Shown here in pieces: positions 23,113-32,896 of a stretch of DNA of 46,540 bases; positions within the stretch are counted from its first letter, which is position 1; every line of letters begins with the position of its first letter. The notes below the pieces were generated by a model. The model saw only the letters and a list, made by a program, of their open reading frames with translations. It did no database searches and was not told the DNA's origin. The DNA comes from Microbacterium sp. (GTDB lineage: Bacteria; Actinomycetota; Actinomycetes; Actinomycetales; Microbacteriaceae). Position numbers and translations under genes: made by a program. The stretch lies in NCBI RefSeq assembly GCF_031179285.1, contig NZ_JAPSHY010000023.1:1-46540 (forward strand), given 5' to 3'.

Positions 23113-24003
23113 ATGAACCAGCTCGAACTCCACGGCATCACGAAGAGCTACGGCTCGCGGCGCGTGCTCGACGATGTGTCCTTCTCGGTCGCCCCCGGTC
23201 GCCTCACGGGATTCGTCGGCGGCAACGGTGCAGGCAAGACCACCACGATGCGCATCATCCTCGGCGTGCTCGCCACCGACGAAGGCCGCGTCGACCTCGC
23301 AGGCAGCCCCGTCACCACCGATGACCGCCGCCGCTTCGGCTACATGCCCGAGGAGCGCGGCCTGTATCCGAAGATGAAAGTGCTCGAGCAGATCGTCTAC
23401 CTCGCCCGGCTGCACGGCTTCGGCAAGGCGGATGCCGCCGCCCGTGCGACGGAGCTCCTCACCGAACTCGGACTCGGCGAGCGCCTGGATGACACCATCG
23501 AGTCGCTCTCGCTCGGAAACCAGCAGCGCGCCCAGATCGCGGCGGCGCTCGTGCACGATCCGAAGGTGCTGATCCTCGATGAGCCCTTCTCGGGCCTCGA
23601 CCCGCTCGCCGTCGACGTCGTCGCCGGCGTCCTCCAGGCGGCGGCAGCGCAGGGCGCATCGATTCTCTTCTCATCGCACCAGCTCGATGTCGTCGAACGG
23701 CTCTGCGACGACCTCATCATCCTCGCCGGCGGCACCGTCCGCGCCTCCGGCTCGCGCGAGGCGCTGCGCGCCCAGCACTCCTCCGACCGCTATGAGCTGG
23801 TCTCCGCGGGCGACGCCGGGTGGCTTCGCACCGAGCCCGGCGTCACCGTCGTCGACTTCGAGGGCGGCTACGCCCTCTTCGACGCCGACGGCCCCGAAAC
23901 GGCTCAGCGCGTGCTGCGCTCCGCCGTCGAGCGCGGCGACGTCGCCAGCTTCGCCCCCCAGCATCCGTCCCTCGCCCAGATCTTCAAGGAGGTCATCCAG
24001 TGA
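23113..24003 (+). CDS. ABC transporter ATP-binding protein (NatA-like)
   Basis: 296 residues. Walker A GGNGAGKTT at 36-44, signature LSLGNQQ at 132-138 (Gly-Asn variant common in this subfamily), Walker B VLILDE at 152-157. The C-terminal domain after about residue 215 matches the NatA/YhaQ type. An upstream in-frame ATG at 23077 is rejected because the promoter TAGCGT lies downstream of it. Its stop overlaps the permease GTG (GTGA). Substrate unknown; NatAB exports sodium in Bacillus, but many relatives export peptides or drugs. Confidence 0.92.
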   Translation: MNQLELHGITKSYGSRRVLDDVSFSVAPGRLTGFVGGNGAGKTTTMRIILGVLATDEGRVDLAGSPVTTDDRRRFGYMPEERGLYPKMKVLEQIVYLARLHGFGKADAAARATELLTELGLGERLDDTIESLSLGNQQRAQIAAALVHDPKVLILDEPFSGLDPLAVDVVAGVLQAAAAQGASILFSSHQLDVVERLCDDLIILAGGTVRASGSREALRAQHSSDRYELVSAGDAGWLRTEPGVTVVDFEGGYALFDADGPETAQRVLRSAVERGDVASFAPQHPSLAQIFKEVIQ

Positions 24004-25091
24004 GCACCTCACCCGCCCCGATCCGTGAGACGAACGGCATCTGGCTCGTCGCCGAACGCGAGATCACCTCGAAGTTGCGCAGCAAGGCCTTCATGATCTC
24101 CACCGGCATCCTGCTGCTCATCGCCCTCGCCGGCATCCTGATCGGCGGCTTCGTCAGCAAGAACCCCGAGGCGACGAAGATCGCCGTGACGTCCGAGACG
24201 GCAGCCGTCGTCGAGGCGCTGCCGAACGTCGCCGTCACCGAGGTCGCCGATCGTGACGAAGCCGAATCGCTGCTGCGCTCCGAAGACGTCGAGGCCGCGG
24301 TCATCCCCCACGACGGCACGCTCGGATACAGCGTCATTGCCCTTCGCGACGCCCCGAGCTCGATCGTCATGGGACTCGCCGAGACGCCCGAGGTCGAGAT
24401 CCTCGAACCCGCGACGACGAACCCACTGCTGCGCTACTTCATCGCGCTCGGCTTCGGCATCGTATTCCTGATGGCGGCCTCGACTTTCGGCGGCACGATC
24501 GCCCAGAGCGTCGTCGAAGAGAAGCAGACACGCGTGGTCGAGTTGTTGATCTCGGCGATACCCGCGCGCACGCTGCTGGCAGGTAAGGTGATCGGCAACA
24601 CCGTGCTCGCGATGGCGCAGATCCTCGCACTGGCCGCGATCGCGACCGTGGGCCTGATCGTCACCGGGCAGACCGAGGTGCTCGCCACCCTCGGCTCTCC
24701 CATCATCTGGTTCGCCGTCTTCTTCCTGTTCGGCTTCATCCTGCTCGCCGCCCTGTTCGCCGCTGCGGCGTCGATGGTCTCGCGTCAGGAGGACATCGGG
24801 GCGACCACCACACCGCTCACGCTGCTGGTGATGGCGCCGTACTTCCTGGTGATCTTCTTCAACGACAACCCGCTGGTGCTGGGGATCATGTCGTACGTGC
24901 CGTTCTCGGCACCGGTCGGGATGCCGATGCGCCTCTTCGTCGGCGAGGCGCAGTGGTGGGAGCCGATCGTCTCGCTGCTCATCCTGCTCGGCACCTGCGT
25001 CGCCGCCATCGCGATCGGCGCGAAGATCTACGAGAACTCGCTGCTGCGCATGGGATCCCGGGTGAAGCTGAAAGAGGCACTGCGCGGCTGA
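24000..25091 (+). CDS. ABC-2 family permease (NatB-like)
   Basis: 363 residues from a GTG overlapping the ATPase stop. One N-terminal span (FMISTGILLLIALAGILIGGF), a large extracytoplasmic domain of about 130 residues, then five C-terminal spans; the VEEKQTRVVELLISAIPARTLLAGK loop is the coupling-helix signature of the NatB/ABC2_membrane_3 group. Forms the exporter with the preceding ATPase. A strong hairpin terminator follows at 25138-25174. Confidence 0.92.
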   Translation: MSTSPAPIRETNGIWLVAEREITSKLRSKAFMISTGILLLIALAGILIGGFVSKNPEATKIAVTSETAAVVEALPNVAVTEVADRDEAESLLRSEDVEAAVIPHDGTLGYSVIALRDAPSSIVMGLAETPEVEILEPATTNPLLRYFIALGFGIVFLMAASTFGGTIAQSVVEEKQTRVVELLISAIPARTLLAGKVIGNTVLAMAQILALAAIATVGLIVTGQTEVLATLGSPIIWFAVFFLFGFILLAALFAAAASMVSRQEDIGATTTPLTLLVMAPYFLVIFFNDNPLVLGIMSYVPFSAPVGMPMRLFVGEAQWWEPIVSLLILLGTCVAAIAIGAKIYENSLLRMGSRVKLKEALRG

Positions 25092-25120
25092 GGATGCCGG
25101 CGGATGCCGGCGGATGCCGG
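25091..25120. repeat. Three tandem copies of a GGCGGATGCC-type decamer
   Basis: GAGGATGCC GGCGGATGCC GGCGGATGCC directly after the permease stop codon; a local cluster of the GGATGC hexamer that is common across the window. Confidence 0.6.
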
Positions 25121-25137
25121 AACCCTGTCACCGCCGA

Positions 25138-25174
25138 GACCCCCTGTCGCAGACGTCTGCAACAGGGGGTCTTT
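25138..25174. terminator. Hairpin terminator with nested palindrome
   Basis: Outer arms GACCCCCTGT (25138-25147) and ACAGGGGGTC (25162-25171) enclose a second perfect palindrome GCAGACGTCTGC (25149-25160); TTT follows. It lies between convergent genes and can end both the exporter message and putA. Confidence 0.85.
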
Positions 25175-25227
25175 CGGCTTTATGGAGGGGGTTTCGGCAT
25201 TCTGTGCGACCACCGCGGCGCGGCGAG

Positions 25228-28200
25228 TCAGATCACGTCGTCGGCGAGCGGCGTCGGGTTGCCGAAGCGGTGGTTCGTGATCGAGATCGCCTGCTCATGC
25301 AGGAACGGCAGCATCTCCACGCGCCCTGCGCCCGTCACGGCGTGCGACCACACCGCGACGTCGGGCGATCCCCCGAGGGCCGTGTGCAGCGCAGATGCAT
25401 CGCCGCCGACGAGCCGCACCCGCTGCCAGCGGCGCTCGGCCTTCGCGAACCGCTTGATCCAGGCGGCATCCTTCTCGTGCTTCACCGTCACGCCGTGCGC
25501 GCGCAGCGCCTTCTCGATCGCGGCCGGCAGTTTCGGCGTCGACACCGTGAACGGGCTGCCACTGCGCACCGCGGCCGCGAGCACCCGGACGGCCTCGACG
25601 AGCGGGGTGTGCTCCGCGATGCGCACATCGACGTCGACCGGCCGGTAGCGGAAGAGATTCCGCTCCACACCCAGTTGCGAGCGGTCGGTCACCGCTCCGA
25701 ACTCATCGACCCAGGCCCGCTCGTCCGACGCTGCGGCTCGCAGCAGCCAGTCGGTCTCGATCCGGTCGAGGTCGGCGGATGCCGCATCCAGCAGTCGCTG
25801 CACATCTGGCGCAACCGCGGCCCCTGCGGCCGCCTCCGGCGGCTCAGCCGGAATCCAGTCTCCGAGGCCGAACAGGTAGTTCGGGCCGCCCGCCTTGGCG
25901 CCCGCACCGACGGCCGAGCGCTTCCAGCCGCCGAACGGCTGGCGCTGCACGATGGCCCCGGTGATGCCGCGGTTCACGTAGAGGTTGCCCGCCTCGACCT
26001 GCTCGAGCCAGGTTGCGACCTCGGTGGAGTCGAGCGCGTGCAACCCCGCCGTGAGGCCGTAGTCCACGGCGTTCTGCAGGCGGATCGCCTCATCGAGGTC
26101 CTTCGCACGCATGATGCCGAGTACGGGTCCGAAGAACTCGGTCAGGTGGAAGTACGACCCCTCGGCGACGCCCGTCTTCACGCCCGGCGTCCACTGCCGA
26201 CCCTCGTCGTCGAGCTTCTGCGGCTTCACGAGCCAGCGCTCCCCCTTCTCCAGTTTCGTCAGCGCCCTGAGCAGCTTGCCCTCGGCGGGCTCGATGATCG
26301 GACCCATCTGGGTCGCCGGGTCATCCGGCAGCCCCACCCGCATCGAGGTCACGGCATCCACCAGCTGTCGCTCGAAGCGCCGCGAGTCGGCGACCGAGCC
26401 CACGAGGATCGCCAGGGATGCCGCCGAGCATTTCTGGCCGGCGTGGCCGAAGGCACTGCGGGCGACGTCAGCGGCCGCGAGGTCGAGATCGGCTGACGGC
26501 GTCACGATGATGGCGTTCTTGCCGCTGGTCTCGGCGAGCAGCGGCAGATCCTGGCGGAACGAGCGGAACAACTCGGCCGTCTCATATGCGCCGGTGAGGA
26601 TCACCCGGTCGACCACGGGGTTGGCCACGAGGCGGGTTCCGAGCTCCCGCGAGGCGAGATCGACGAGGACGAGGAGGTCGCGCGGCACACCCGCCGCCCA
26701 CAGCGCCTCGATCATGACGGCGCCACAGCGCTGGGTGAGCTTCGCCGGTTTAATGATGACGGCCGAACCCGCGGCGAGCCCGGCTAGCACGCCGCCCGCA
26801 GGGATCGCGATGGGGAAGTTCCACGGCGGGGTGACCACCGTCACCCGCGACGGCACGAATTCTGCCCCCGCGATGGCCTCCAGGTCCTTGGCACGCTCGG
26901 CGTAGTAGTGGGCGAAGTCGATCGCCTCGCTCACCTCGGGGTCGCCCTCGGCGATCGTCTTGCCGGCCTCGTGCACCATGATCTCCAGCAGCTGCCCGCG
27001 GCGCGCGGCGAGTTCCACGCCCGCACGGTGCAGCACGGCCGCGCGCTCGCTCGCCGGCAGCGCCGCCCACCTCTCGGCGGCGACCTCGGCGGCAGCGAAG
27101 ACCGCGGCGAGCTGCTCGTCCGAATCGATGCGGGCGTCGGCGATGGCATCGACGCCGAGCGTCGTGTTAACCGAGCGCTGCAGGATGTCACGGCCCCAGG
27201 CGCGGTTCGCCGCAAGAGCCGGGTCGGTGTCCGCCTGGTTCTCGAATCCCTCGATCGTCGGCGGCTCGGACTCGAGCTCCGCCACCTCCGCTGCCCGATC
27301 CTGGACCCGGTTCGGCCGAGGCAGTTCCCGGTCGGCCTCCAGCGCCTCGAGCGAGCGCTCGAACCGCTCGCGCTCGCGCCGCAGCAGCTCTTCATCGCTC
27401 GCGAGCTCGAACACCGCCGACATGAAGTTCTCGGAGCTGGCGTTCTCCTCCAGGCGTCGGACGAGATACGCGATCGCCACATCGAACTCGGCCGGGTTGA
27501 CCACCGGCGTGTAGAGCAGCAGGCGGCCGACATCCTTGCGGACGGCTTCGGCCTGGCCCGTGGCCATGCCCAGCAGCATCTCGTACTCCACGGCATCCGT
27601 CACGCCTCGCGCCTGCGCGAGCAGCCACGTGTAGGCGATGTCGAACAGATTGTGGCCGGCGACGCCGATGCGCACGGCATCCAACCGCTCCGGTGTCATC
27701 GACCAGTCGAGCACCCGCTTGTAGTTGGTGTCGGAGTCCTGCTTGGTGGAGTAGGTGGAGAGCGGCCATCCGTGGATCGCGGCATCCACGTGCTCCATCG
27801 CGAGGTTCGCGCCCTTGACGACGCGCACCTTGATCGGCGCGCCCCCCTTCGCACGGCGCGCAGCCGCCCACTCCTGCAGCCGCTGCATCGCGGCGAGAGC
27901 ATCCGGCAGATAGGCCTGCAGCACGATCCCGGCTTCGAGGTTCTCGAGCCCCGGCTGATCGAGGATGGAGGTGAACGCCGCGATGGTCAGGTCGAGGTCG
28001 CGGTATTCCTCCATGTCGAGGTTGATGAACTTCGCCCTGCCCGCTGCTTCGGACCGTGCAGCGAGCTCATACAGCGGCGTGAGCTTCGCGACGACATCGG
28101 CGACAGCCTCGTCGAACGACCACATCGACAGCTGACTCACGACGCTCGAGACCTTGATGGAGACGTAGTCGACGTCGTCCCTCGCCAGGAAGTCGAACGT

Positions 28201-28689
28201 GCCCTGCAGTCGGCGCCCCGCCTCGCGCTCACCGAGCACGGCCTCGCCGAGCAGGTTCAGGTTCAGGCGATTGCCGCTCTTACGGAGCTTGCTGATGGCG
28301 GGACCCAGCTTCGAGGGCGTGGCGTCGAGCACCAGATGCCCGACCATCGCCCGCAGCACTCGCCGGGCGATCGGCACGACGATGCCCGGCATCTTCGGAG
28401 CCATGACGCCGCCGAGCCCGATGGCCCTTCGCAGGTACCACGGCAGCAGCTTCGGGGTGATGCTCGAGAGCTCCGCGAGCTTGCGGCCGGCGACGCGGAG
28501 GTCTTCGGGGCGCATCACGCCGTCGACGAAGCCGACGGTGAAGGCGAGACCGTTCGGGTCCTTCAGAACCTCGGCGAGGCGCTTCGCCGCCGGTTCGACG
28601 GGGTGGGTCTCACTCTCCGAGAGCCAGCGTTCGACGAGCGCTGTGACCTCAGAGGTGCAGGGGGATGCGGCGACATCGGCGGCGGCCAT
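25228..28689 (-). CDS. putA: Bifunctional proline dehydrogenase / 1-pyrroline-5-carboxylate dehydrogenase
   Basis: 1153 residues; oxidises proline to glutamate in two steps. The N-terminal FAD barrel (about 30-440) shows KVSSVVSQLSMWSFDEAV, VKGANLAMEHVDA and GVAGHNLFDIAYTW. The aldehyde dehydrogenase part (about 500-1010) shows VVTPPWNFPIAIP, AETSGKN with the catalytic Glu, and GHAGQKCSAAS with the catalytic Cys. The C-terminal 140 residues end EMLPFLHEQAISITNHRFGN, the extra domain of long PutA proteins. There is no ribbon-helix-helix DNA-binding domain, so it does not repress itself as in E. coli. GGAGG nine bases before the ATG at 28689 sets the start. A LysR gene diverges from it. Confidence 0.93.
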   Translation of the reverse strand: MAAADVAASPCTSEVTALVERWLSESETHPVEPAAKRLAEVLKDPNGLAFTVGFVDGVMRPEDLRVAGRKLAELSSITPKLLPWYLRRAIGLGGVMAPKMPGIVVPIARRVLRAMVGHLVLDATPSKLGPAISKLRKSGNRLNLNLLGEAVLGEREAGRRLQGTFDFLARDDVDYVSIKVSSVVSQLSMWSFDEAVADVVAKLTPLYELAARSEAAGRAKFINLDMEEYRDLDLTIAAFTSILDQPGLENLEAGIVLQAYLPDALAAMQRLQEWAAARRAKGGAPIKVRVVKGANLAMEHVDAAIHGWPLSTYSTKQDSDTNYKRVLDWSMTPERLDAVRIGVAGHNLFDIAYTWLLAQARGVTDAVEYEMLLGMATGQAEAVRKDVGRLLLYTPVVNPAEFDVAIAYLVRRLEENASSENFMSAVFELASDEELLRRERERFERSLEALEADRELPRPNRVQDRAAEVAELESEPPTIEGFENQADTDPALAANRAWGRDILQRSVNTTLGVDAIADARIDSDEQLAAVFAAAEVAAERWAALPASERAAVLHRAGVELAARRGQLLEIMVHEAGKTIAEGDPEVSEAIDFAHYYAERAKDLEAIAGAEFVPSRVTVVTPPWNFPIAIPAGGVLAGLAAGSAVIIKPAKLTQRCGAVMIEALWAAGVPRDLLVLVDLASRELGTRLVANPVVDRVILTGAYETAELFRSFRQDLPLLAETSGKNAIIVTPSADLDLAAADVARSAFGHAGQKCSAASLAILVGSVADSRRFERQLVDAVTSMRVGLPDDPATQMGPIIEPAEGKLLRALTKLEKGERWLVKPQKLDDEGRQWTPGVKTGVAEGSYFHLTEFFGPVLGIMRAKDLDEAIRLQNAVDYGLTAGLHALDSTEVATWLEQVEAGNLYVNRGITGAIVQRQPFGGWKRSAVGAGAKAGGPNYLFGLGDWIPAEPPEAAAGAAVAPDVQRLLDAASADLDRIETDWLLRAAASDERAWVDEFGAVTDRSQLGVERNLFRYRPVDVDVRIAEHTPLVEAVRVLAAAVRSGSPFTVSTPKLPAAIEKALRAHGVTVKHEKDAAWIKRFAKAERRWQRVRLVGGDASALHTALGGSPDVAVWSHAVTGAGRVEMLPFLHEQAISITNHRFGNPTPLADDVI

Positions 28690-28793
28690 CGACAGGAACC
28701 TCCAGGTAGGGGCGCACGCCCGGGGCGCGTGCGACTGGATCATTGTCAGGCCGCTCGCTAGGCTCCGTCTATCAACCGATTTGCGTGAGTTCT

Positions 28794-28810
28794 GTTCACG
28801 TTCGCTGAAC
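28794..28810. promoter_or_regulatory. Candidate LysR box between putA and the LysR gene
   Basis: GTTCACGTTCGCTGAAC: perfect 5-bp arms, containing the T-N11-A core (TCACGTTCGCTGA) of LysR operators, 14 bases before the lysR ATG and 105 bases from putA. Confidence 0.5.
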
Positions 28811-28824
28811 GATCTGGAGACGGG

Positions 28825-29751
28825 ATGCTCGACGTCAACCGGCTGCGCATGCTCGTCGAACTCTCCCGCCGCGGAACCCTCTCCGCCGTCGCCGACGCGC
28901 TCTCGTACAGCAAGGCGTCGGTGTCGCAACAGCTCAGCGCGCTGGAGCGGGAAGTGGGGGTGCCGCTGCTTCGCCGGGTGGGACGAGGCGTGCAGTTCAC
29001 GCCGCAGGGCAATGTGCTCGTGGCGGAGGCCATCACCATCCTCGACCAGCTCGAGCACGCGAAGGTCGCCGTCGCCGAGTCGCTGACCGAGGTGACAGGC
29101 ACCGTGCGCGTCGCCGTCTTCCAATCGGCAGCGCACTCGCTGCTTCCCCGCTCGCTGGAGGCGCTGAGGGACCAGCATCCGGCCCTGCGGGTGGAAGTGA
29201 CCGAGAGCGACCCCGAGAAGGGGCTCGTCGGAGTCTCCAGCCGCGAGTTCGACCTGATCCTCGCCGAGCAGTACCCGGGCCGCACCCGGCCGATCCATGC
29301 GGATCTCGATCGGGTGGTACTCGCACACGACGCGATCCACCTCGCGCGCCGGCCGGACGGCGAAGGCGGCAGCCGGGCGACGAGCGGGGCGGATGCCGTC
29401 GCCGCGCTGCGCTCGACCGCGATGGCGCCGTGGGTGATGGAGCCGGCGGGAACCGCATCGCGCGCCTGGGCGGAGCAGCTGTGCCGGACGGCGGGCTTCG
29501 AGCCGGACGTCCGCTATGAGATCGCCGATCTCACCACCCACGTCCGGCTCATCCACGCCGGTCTCGCGGTCGGGCTGCTGCCGGAGCTCGTCTGGGCGGG
29601 CGACGCACCGCCGGTCGAACTGACCCCGCTCCCCGACAAGCCGCGTCGCGAGATCTTCTCGTCCGCCCGGCGCGTGTCAGCGGCGGCTCCCTCGATCCGC
29701 GCGGTGCGCCGGGCGTTGCTGTCCGCGGCGACGCACATCCTGCCCGACTGA
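28825..29751 (+). CDS. LysR-family transcriptional regulator
   Basis: 308 residues. The N-terminal winged helix-turn-helix (1-60, with SVSQQLSALEREVGVPLLRR) and the periplasmic-binding-like effector domain (about 90-295) are standard. It is divergent from putA with a T-N11-A dyad in the shared 135-bp region, so control of proline catabolism, and of itself, is the simplest reading. In this family the neighbour is usually the target; the inducer is not shown by the sequence. Confidence 0.92.
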   Translation: MLDVNRLRMLVELSRRGTLSAVADALSYSKASVSQQLSALEREVGVPLLRRVGRGVQFTPQGNVLVAEAITILDQLEHAKVAVAESLTEVTGTVRVAVFQSAAHSLLPRSLEALRDQHPALRVEVTESDPEKGLVGVSSREFDLILAEQYPGRTRPIHADLDRVVLAHDAIHLARRPDGEGGSRATSGADAVAALRSTAMAPWVMEPAGTASRAWAEQLCRTAGFEPDVRYEIADLTTHVRLIHAGLAVGLLPELVWAGDAPPVELTPLPDKPRREIFSSARRVSAAAPSIRAVRRALLSAATHILPD

Positions 29752-29949
29752 GTTCCTACCGACACGGCCCACCGAGACCCACAGTCCGCGCCCAGACCCA
29801 CAATCATCTGCGTCGATGAGTGAGGGTTTCGACGCAGGGTGCGAGTCTGAGTGACTTCACCCGCGCAGGGGAATATACATGCGAATGAATTGGTTTACTC
29901 CGGGGTAACGGACGACGGAGTTCGACCCACTCCACTGAAAGGCACTTCC

Positions 29950-30537
29950 GTGAACACCCCCCTCCACGACCGCACTGCTCCGACCGAGCACCCCGTCCTC
30001 GACATCCTCGCGGCGCGCTGGAGTCCCCGAGCCTTCGACGCGGACCGCCCGATCGACGAGGCCAGGCTCGCCACCGCACTCGAGGCGGCACGCTGGAGCC
30101 CCTCGGCCAACAACGTCCAGCCGTGGCGATTCATCGTCGCTCGCCGTGGCACCGCTCTTCACGCCCAGATCGTCGACGCACTCATGGGCTTCAACCAGGC
30201 GTGGGCGGGCAACGCGTCCGCCCTCATCGTCGCCGTCGCTGAGACCGAGACCGCCGACGGCACCCCGATCACACACGCCGTCTACGACCTCGGTCAGGCC
30301 GTCGCGCACTTCTCGGTGCAGGCGCACCACGACGGACTCGCCGTGCACCAGATGAGCGGTTTCGACCCGGAGGTCATCCGCGAGTTCGCCGATCTGGAGC
30401 CGCGATTCGCGGCGCTGACGGTCATCGCCGTCGGCGAGTTCGGCGACGTCGACTCGCTGCCTGAGGTGCTGCGGGAGCGCGAGGTCGCGCCGCGCGTGCG
30501 CCGCCCGATCGACGAGACGGTGATCCTCAGCGCCTGA
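29950..30537 (+). CDS. Nitroreductase-family protein
   Basis: 195 residues from GTG 29950 with AAAGG eight bases upstream. FMN-binding elements RWSPRAFDADRPI, ALEAARWSPSANNVQPWRFIV (split here by variable residues) and DLGQAVAHFSVQAH are characteristic of NAD(P)H-dependent nitroreductases/flavin reductases. The substrate is unknown; such enzymes reduce nitroaromatics, quinones or enones. A longer reading from 29851 is possible but would start inside the AT-richer promoter region. The 198 bases before it hold only a probable promoter (TTGGTT...); I see no other gene there. Confidence 0.9.
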   Translation: MNTPLHDRTAPTEHPVLDILAARWSPRAFDADRPIDEARLATALEAARWSPSANNVQPWRFIVARRGTALHAQIVDALMGFNQAWAGNASALIVAVAETETADGTPITHAVYDLGQAVAHFSVQAHHDGLAVHQMSGFDPEVIREFADLEPRFAALTVIAVGEFGDVDSLPEVLREREVAPRVRRPIDETVILSA

Positions 30538-30543
30538 GTCCGT

Positions 30544-30569
30544 TCGAGCGAAAGATGTCGGTCGCTCGA
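30544..30569. promoter_or_regulatory. Inverted repeat over the promoter of the UvrA-like gene
   Basis: Arms TCGAGCG (30544-30550) and CGCTCGA (30563-30569) are perfect, with 12 bases between, covering the -35 and spacer region of the leaderless promoter. Position suggests a repressor site; it also follows the nitroreductase stop closely and could be a weak terminator. Confidence 0.4.
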
Positions 30570-30571
30570 CC

Positions 30572-30577
30572 TAGGGT
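30572..30577 (+). promoter_or_regulatory. -10 box of UvrA-like gene
   Basis: TAGGGT, six bases before the ATG at 30584; leaderless. Confidence 0.6.
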
Positions 30578-30583
30578 TCGAGC

Positions 30584-32896
30584 ATGGATGCTGTGCAGAG
30601 GCCGAAACTCCGAGCCGCCCCCATCAGCGTGATCCGCGCGCGTACCAACAACCTGCGCGACGTCTCGCTCGACGTCCCGAAGCGCGTGATGACCGTGTTC
30701 ACCGGCGTCTCCGGCTCGGGCAAATCCTCACTCGTGCTCGACACGATCGCCGCCGAGGCGCAACGGCTCGTGAACGACTCGTATTCGACGTTCATCCGCT
30801 CCCGCATGCCGCAGATGCCGGCTCCCGACGTACAGTCGATGAACGGCCTGACCTTCACCGTGCTGATCGACCAACGCCGCTTCACCGGAAACGCGAGGTC
30901 GACGGTCGCCACGGCGACGGATGTTGCATCGCTGATCCGCCTGGTGTTCTCGCGCATCGCCACCCCGTCGGCCGGTTACTCCCCCGCATACTCGTTCAAC
31001 GACCCGTCCGGAATGTGCCCGACCTGCGAGGGGCTCGGCACGGTCTACGACATCGACATCGAACAGCTCATCGACCCCGAGAAGAGCATCGACGAGGGGC
31101 CCGTGCGATTCAGCCTGTTTCGCCCGGGGGTCTATCGCTGGAAGCGCTTCGCCCACAGTGGTCTGTTCGATCGGCAGAAGCCGCTGAAGGATTACACCGA
31201 GCACGAGATGGAGCTCTTCCTCTACGCTGATCAGCTCAAGCTCCCCGACCCCGACCCGCAGTTCCCGCAGAGCGCTCGCTTCGACGGCGTCATCACGCGT
31301 ATGCGCGACGTCTTCCTCGCACAGCGCCCGGTGAAGATGTCGAAGCAGGTGCGAGAAGAGCTCGACCGGTTGGTCACCCACCACACGTGTCCCGAATGCG
31401 GCGGCGCCCGGGTCAACGAGGCGGCGAGGAACAGCCTTATCGAGGGGCACTCGATCGCCGACTGGATGCGGATGCCGGTGGCAGAGCTGCGCCGCATGCT
31501 CGACGGACTCACCGACGCCCGAGTGGCGCCGGCCGTCAGCGGCATCCGCCACGTGCTCGATGCGCTGCTGTCGGTCGGTCTCGGCTATCTCACCCTCGAC
31601 CGCGAGTCGTCGACGCTCTCCGGCGGCGAGGCGCAGCGCGTCAAGATCGTGCGGCACCTAGGCAGCGCCCTCACCGAGGTCACCTACGTGTTTGACGAGC
31701 CGAGCGCAGGGCTGCACCCCGCCGACATCCAGCGCCTCGTCGCACTTCTGCAGCGCCTGCGCGACGCGGGCAACACCATCCTGGTCGTCGAGCATCATCC
31801 GCAGGTGATCGCCGTGGCCGATCACGTCGTCGACATCGGACCCGGTGCCGGAACGGCGGGTGGCGCGGTGCAGTTCGAAGGCACACCCGAGCAGCTGCGT
31901 CAGAGCAGTACGCTCACCGGGCGCCTACTGGCCGAACCGCTGCGCCTCTCCGCTACGCCGCGCGCTGCGAGCGGCCACATCCGGGTCGCCGATGCCCGTG
32001 CCCACAACCTCGGTGGATTCGACGTCGACGTCCCGCTCGGCGTCCTCACCGCGATCACCGGCGTCGCGGGTTCCGGCAAGAGTTCGTTCGCAACGGTGGA
32101 GCTTCCCCGACAGCACCCGCAGTTCACGGTCGTCGGGCAGGATCCGCTGCGCGGTGGCATCCGGTCGACCATGCTCAGCATCCTCGGCATCGCCGACACT
32201 GTGCGCCAGGCGTTCGCCGACGCGTCGGGGCTCGACCCGTCGTGGTTCAGCTTCAACGGTCGGGGCGCGTGCCCGGTCTGTCGCGGCAAGGGCCACGTCA
32301 CCACAGAGCTCGCTTTCCTCGACGACGTCTCGCTGCCGTGCGAGGCGTGCGGCGGTCTCCGATTCAACGCGACCGCGCTCGAGGTGCGGCGGGACGGGTC
32401 GACGATCGCCGACGTGCTCGCGTCGACGCCCGCCGACGTGGCAGAGCTCTTCCCCGATCGCGCCGAGATCGCCGCCGCGCTCGACTGGGTGCGACGCACG
32501 GGACTCGGCTATGTTCCGGTCGGGCGTTCGCTCGACACGCTCTCGGGCGGTGAGAGGCAGCGACTCCTCCTCGCCAGGCATCTCAGCGATCCTCGCCGCG
32601 ACCCTGCCGATCGGATCGTCCTCGACGAACCGACGGCGGGGCTTCATCCGAGCGACGTCGACACGATCAACCGGCTCTTCGACGATCTGCTGGACGAGGG
32701 TGCGACGCTCGTGGTCGTCGAGCACAACCTCCGTGTCGTCGCGCGCGCCGATCACGTCATCGACATCGGCCCCGGTGCGGGATCCGAAGGAGGGCAGCTC
32801 GTGTTCGCCGGGCCGCCGGCAGAGCTCGTCCGCCACGAGGAGTCGCTCACCGGGCGAGCTCTCGCCGCTGCCTCGATCAGCCGGTCGCCGCGGTGA
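30584..32896 (+). CDS. UvrA-like ABC ATPase (short, class II / DrrC-type)
   Basis: 770 residues, against about 950 for UvrA. Two ABC ATPase halves: Walker [10 protein letters not shown] at 41-49 with LSGGEAQR and [10 protein letters not shown], and a second set with [17 protein letters not shown] and [10 protein letters not shown]. Cysteine pairs CPTCEG, CPECGG, CPVCRG and CEACGG make zinc modules as in UvrA. The missing length corresponds to the UvrB-interaction/insertion region, so it is probably not the main nucleotide-excision protein; such paralogues protect against DNA-intercalating drugs or act in producers' self-resistance. It ends in a 20-base tail overlap with clpB on the other strand. 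Confidence 0.9.
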   Translation: MDAVQRPKLRAAPISVIRARTNNLRDVSLDVPKRVMTVFTGVSGSGKSSLVLDTIAAEAQRLVNDSYSTFIRSRMPQMPAPDVQSMNGLTFTVLIDQRRFTGNARSTVATATDVASLIRLVFSRIATPSAGYSPAYSFNDPSGMCPTCEGLGTVYDIDIEQLIDPEKSIDEGPVRFSLFRPGVYRWKRFAHSGLFDRQKPLKDYTEHEMELFLYADQLKLPDPDPQFPQSARFDGVITRMRDVFLAQRPVKMSKQVREELDRLVTHHTCPECGGARVNEAARNSLIEGHSIADWMRMPVAELRRMLDGLTDARVAPAVSGIRHVLDALLSVGLGYLTLDRESSTLSGGEAQRVKIVRHLGSALTEVTYVFDEPSAGLHPADIQRLVALLQRLRDAGNTILVVEHHPQVIAVADHVVDIGPGAGTAGGAVQFEGTPEQLRQSSTLTGRLLAEPLRLSATPRAASGHIRVADARAHNLGGFDVDVPLGVLTAITGVAGSGKSSFATVELPRQHPQFTVVGQDPLRGGIRSTMLSILGIADTVRQAFADASGLDPSWFSFNGRGACPVCRGKGHVTTELAFLDDVSLPCEACGGLRFNATALEVRRDGSTIADVLASTPADVAELFPDRAEIAAALDWVRRTGLGYVPVGRSLDTLSGGERQRLLLARHLSDPRRDPADRIVLDEPTAGLHPSDVDTINRLFDDLLDEGATLVVVEHNLRVVARADHVIDIGPGAGSEGGQLVFAGPPAELVRHEESLTGRALAAASISRSPR

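Noticed and set aside
26908..28761. 617-residue plus-strand open frame inside putA
   Set aside because: Antisense shadow: composition is Arg/His/Leu-rich and mirrors putA codons; no promoter.
28690..29556. N-terminal extension of putA
   Set aside because: It runs antisense through the LysR gene; the Shine-Dalgarno-supported ATG at 28689 begins the recognisable protein.
29752..29949. Possible tRNA or small RNA in the gap before the nitroreductase gene
   Set aside because: No cloverleaf or stable hairpin could be traced; only weak promoter-like sequence is visible.
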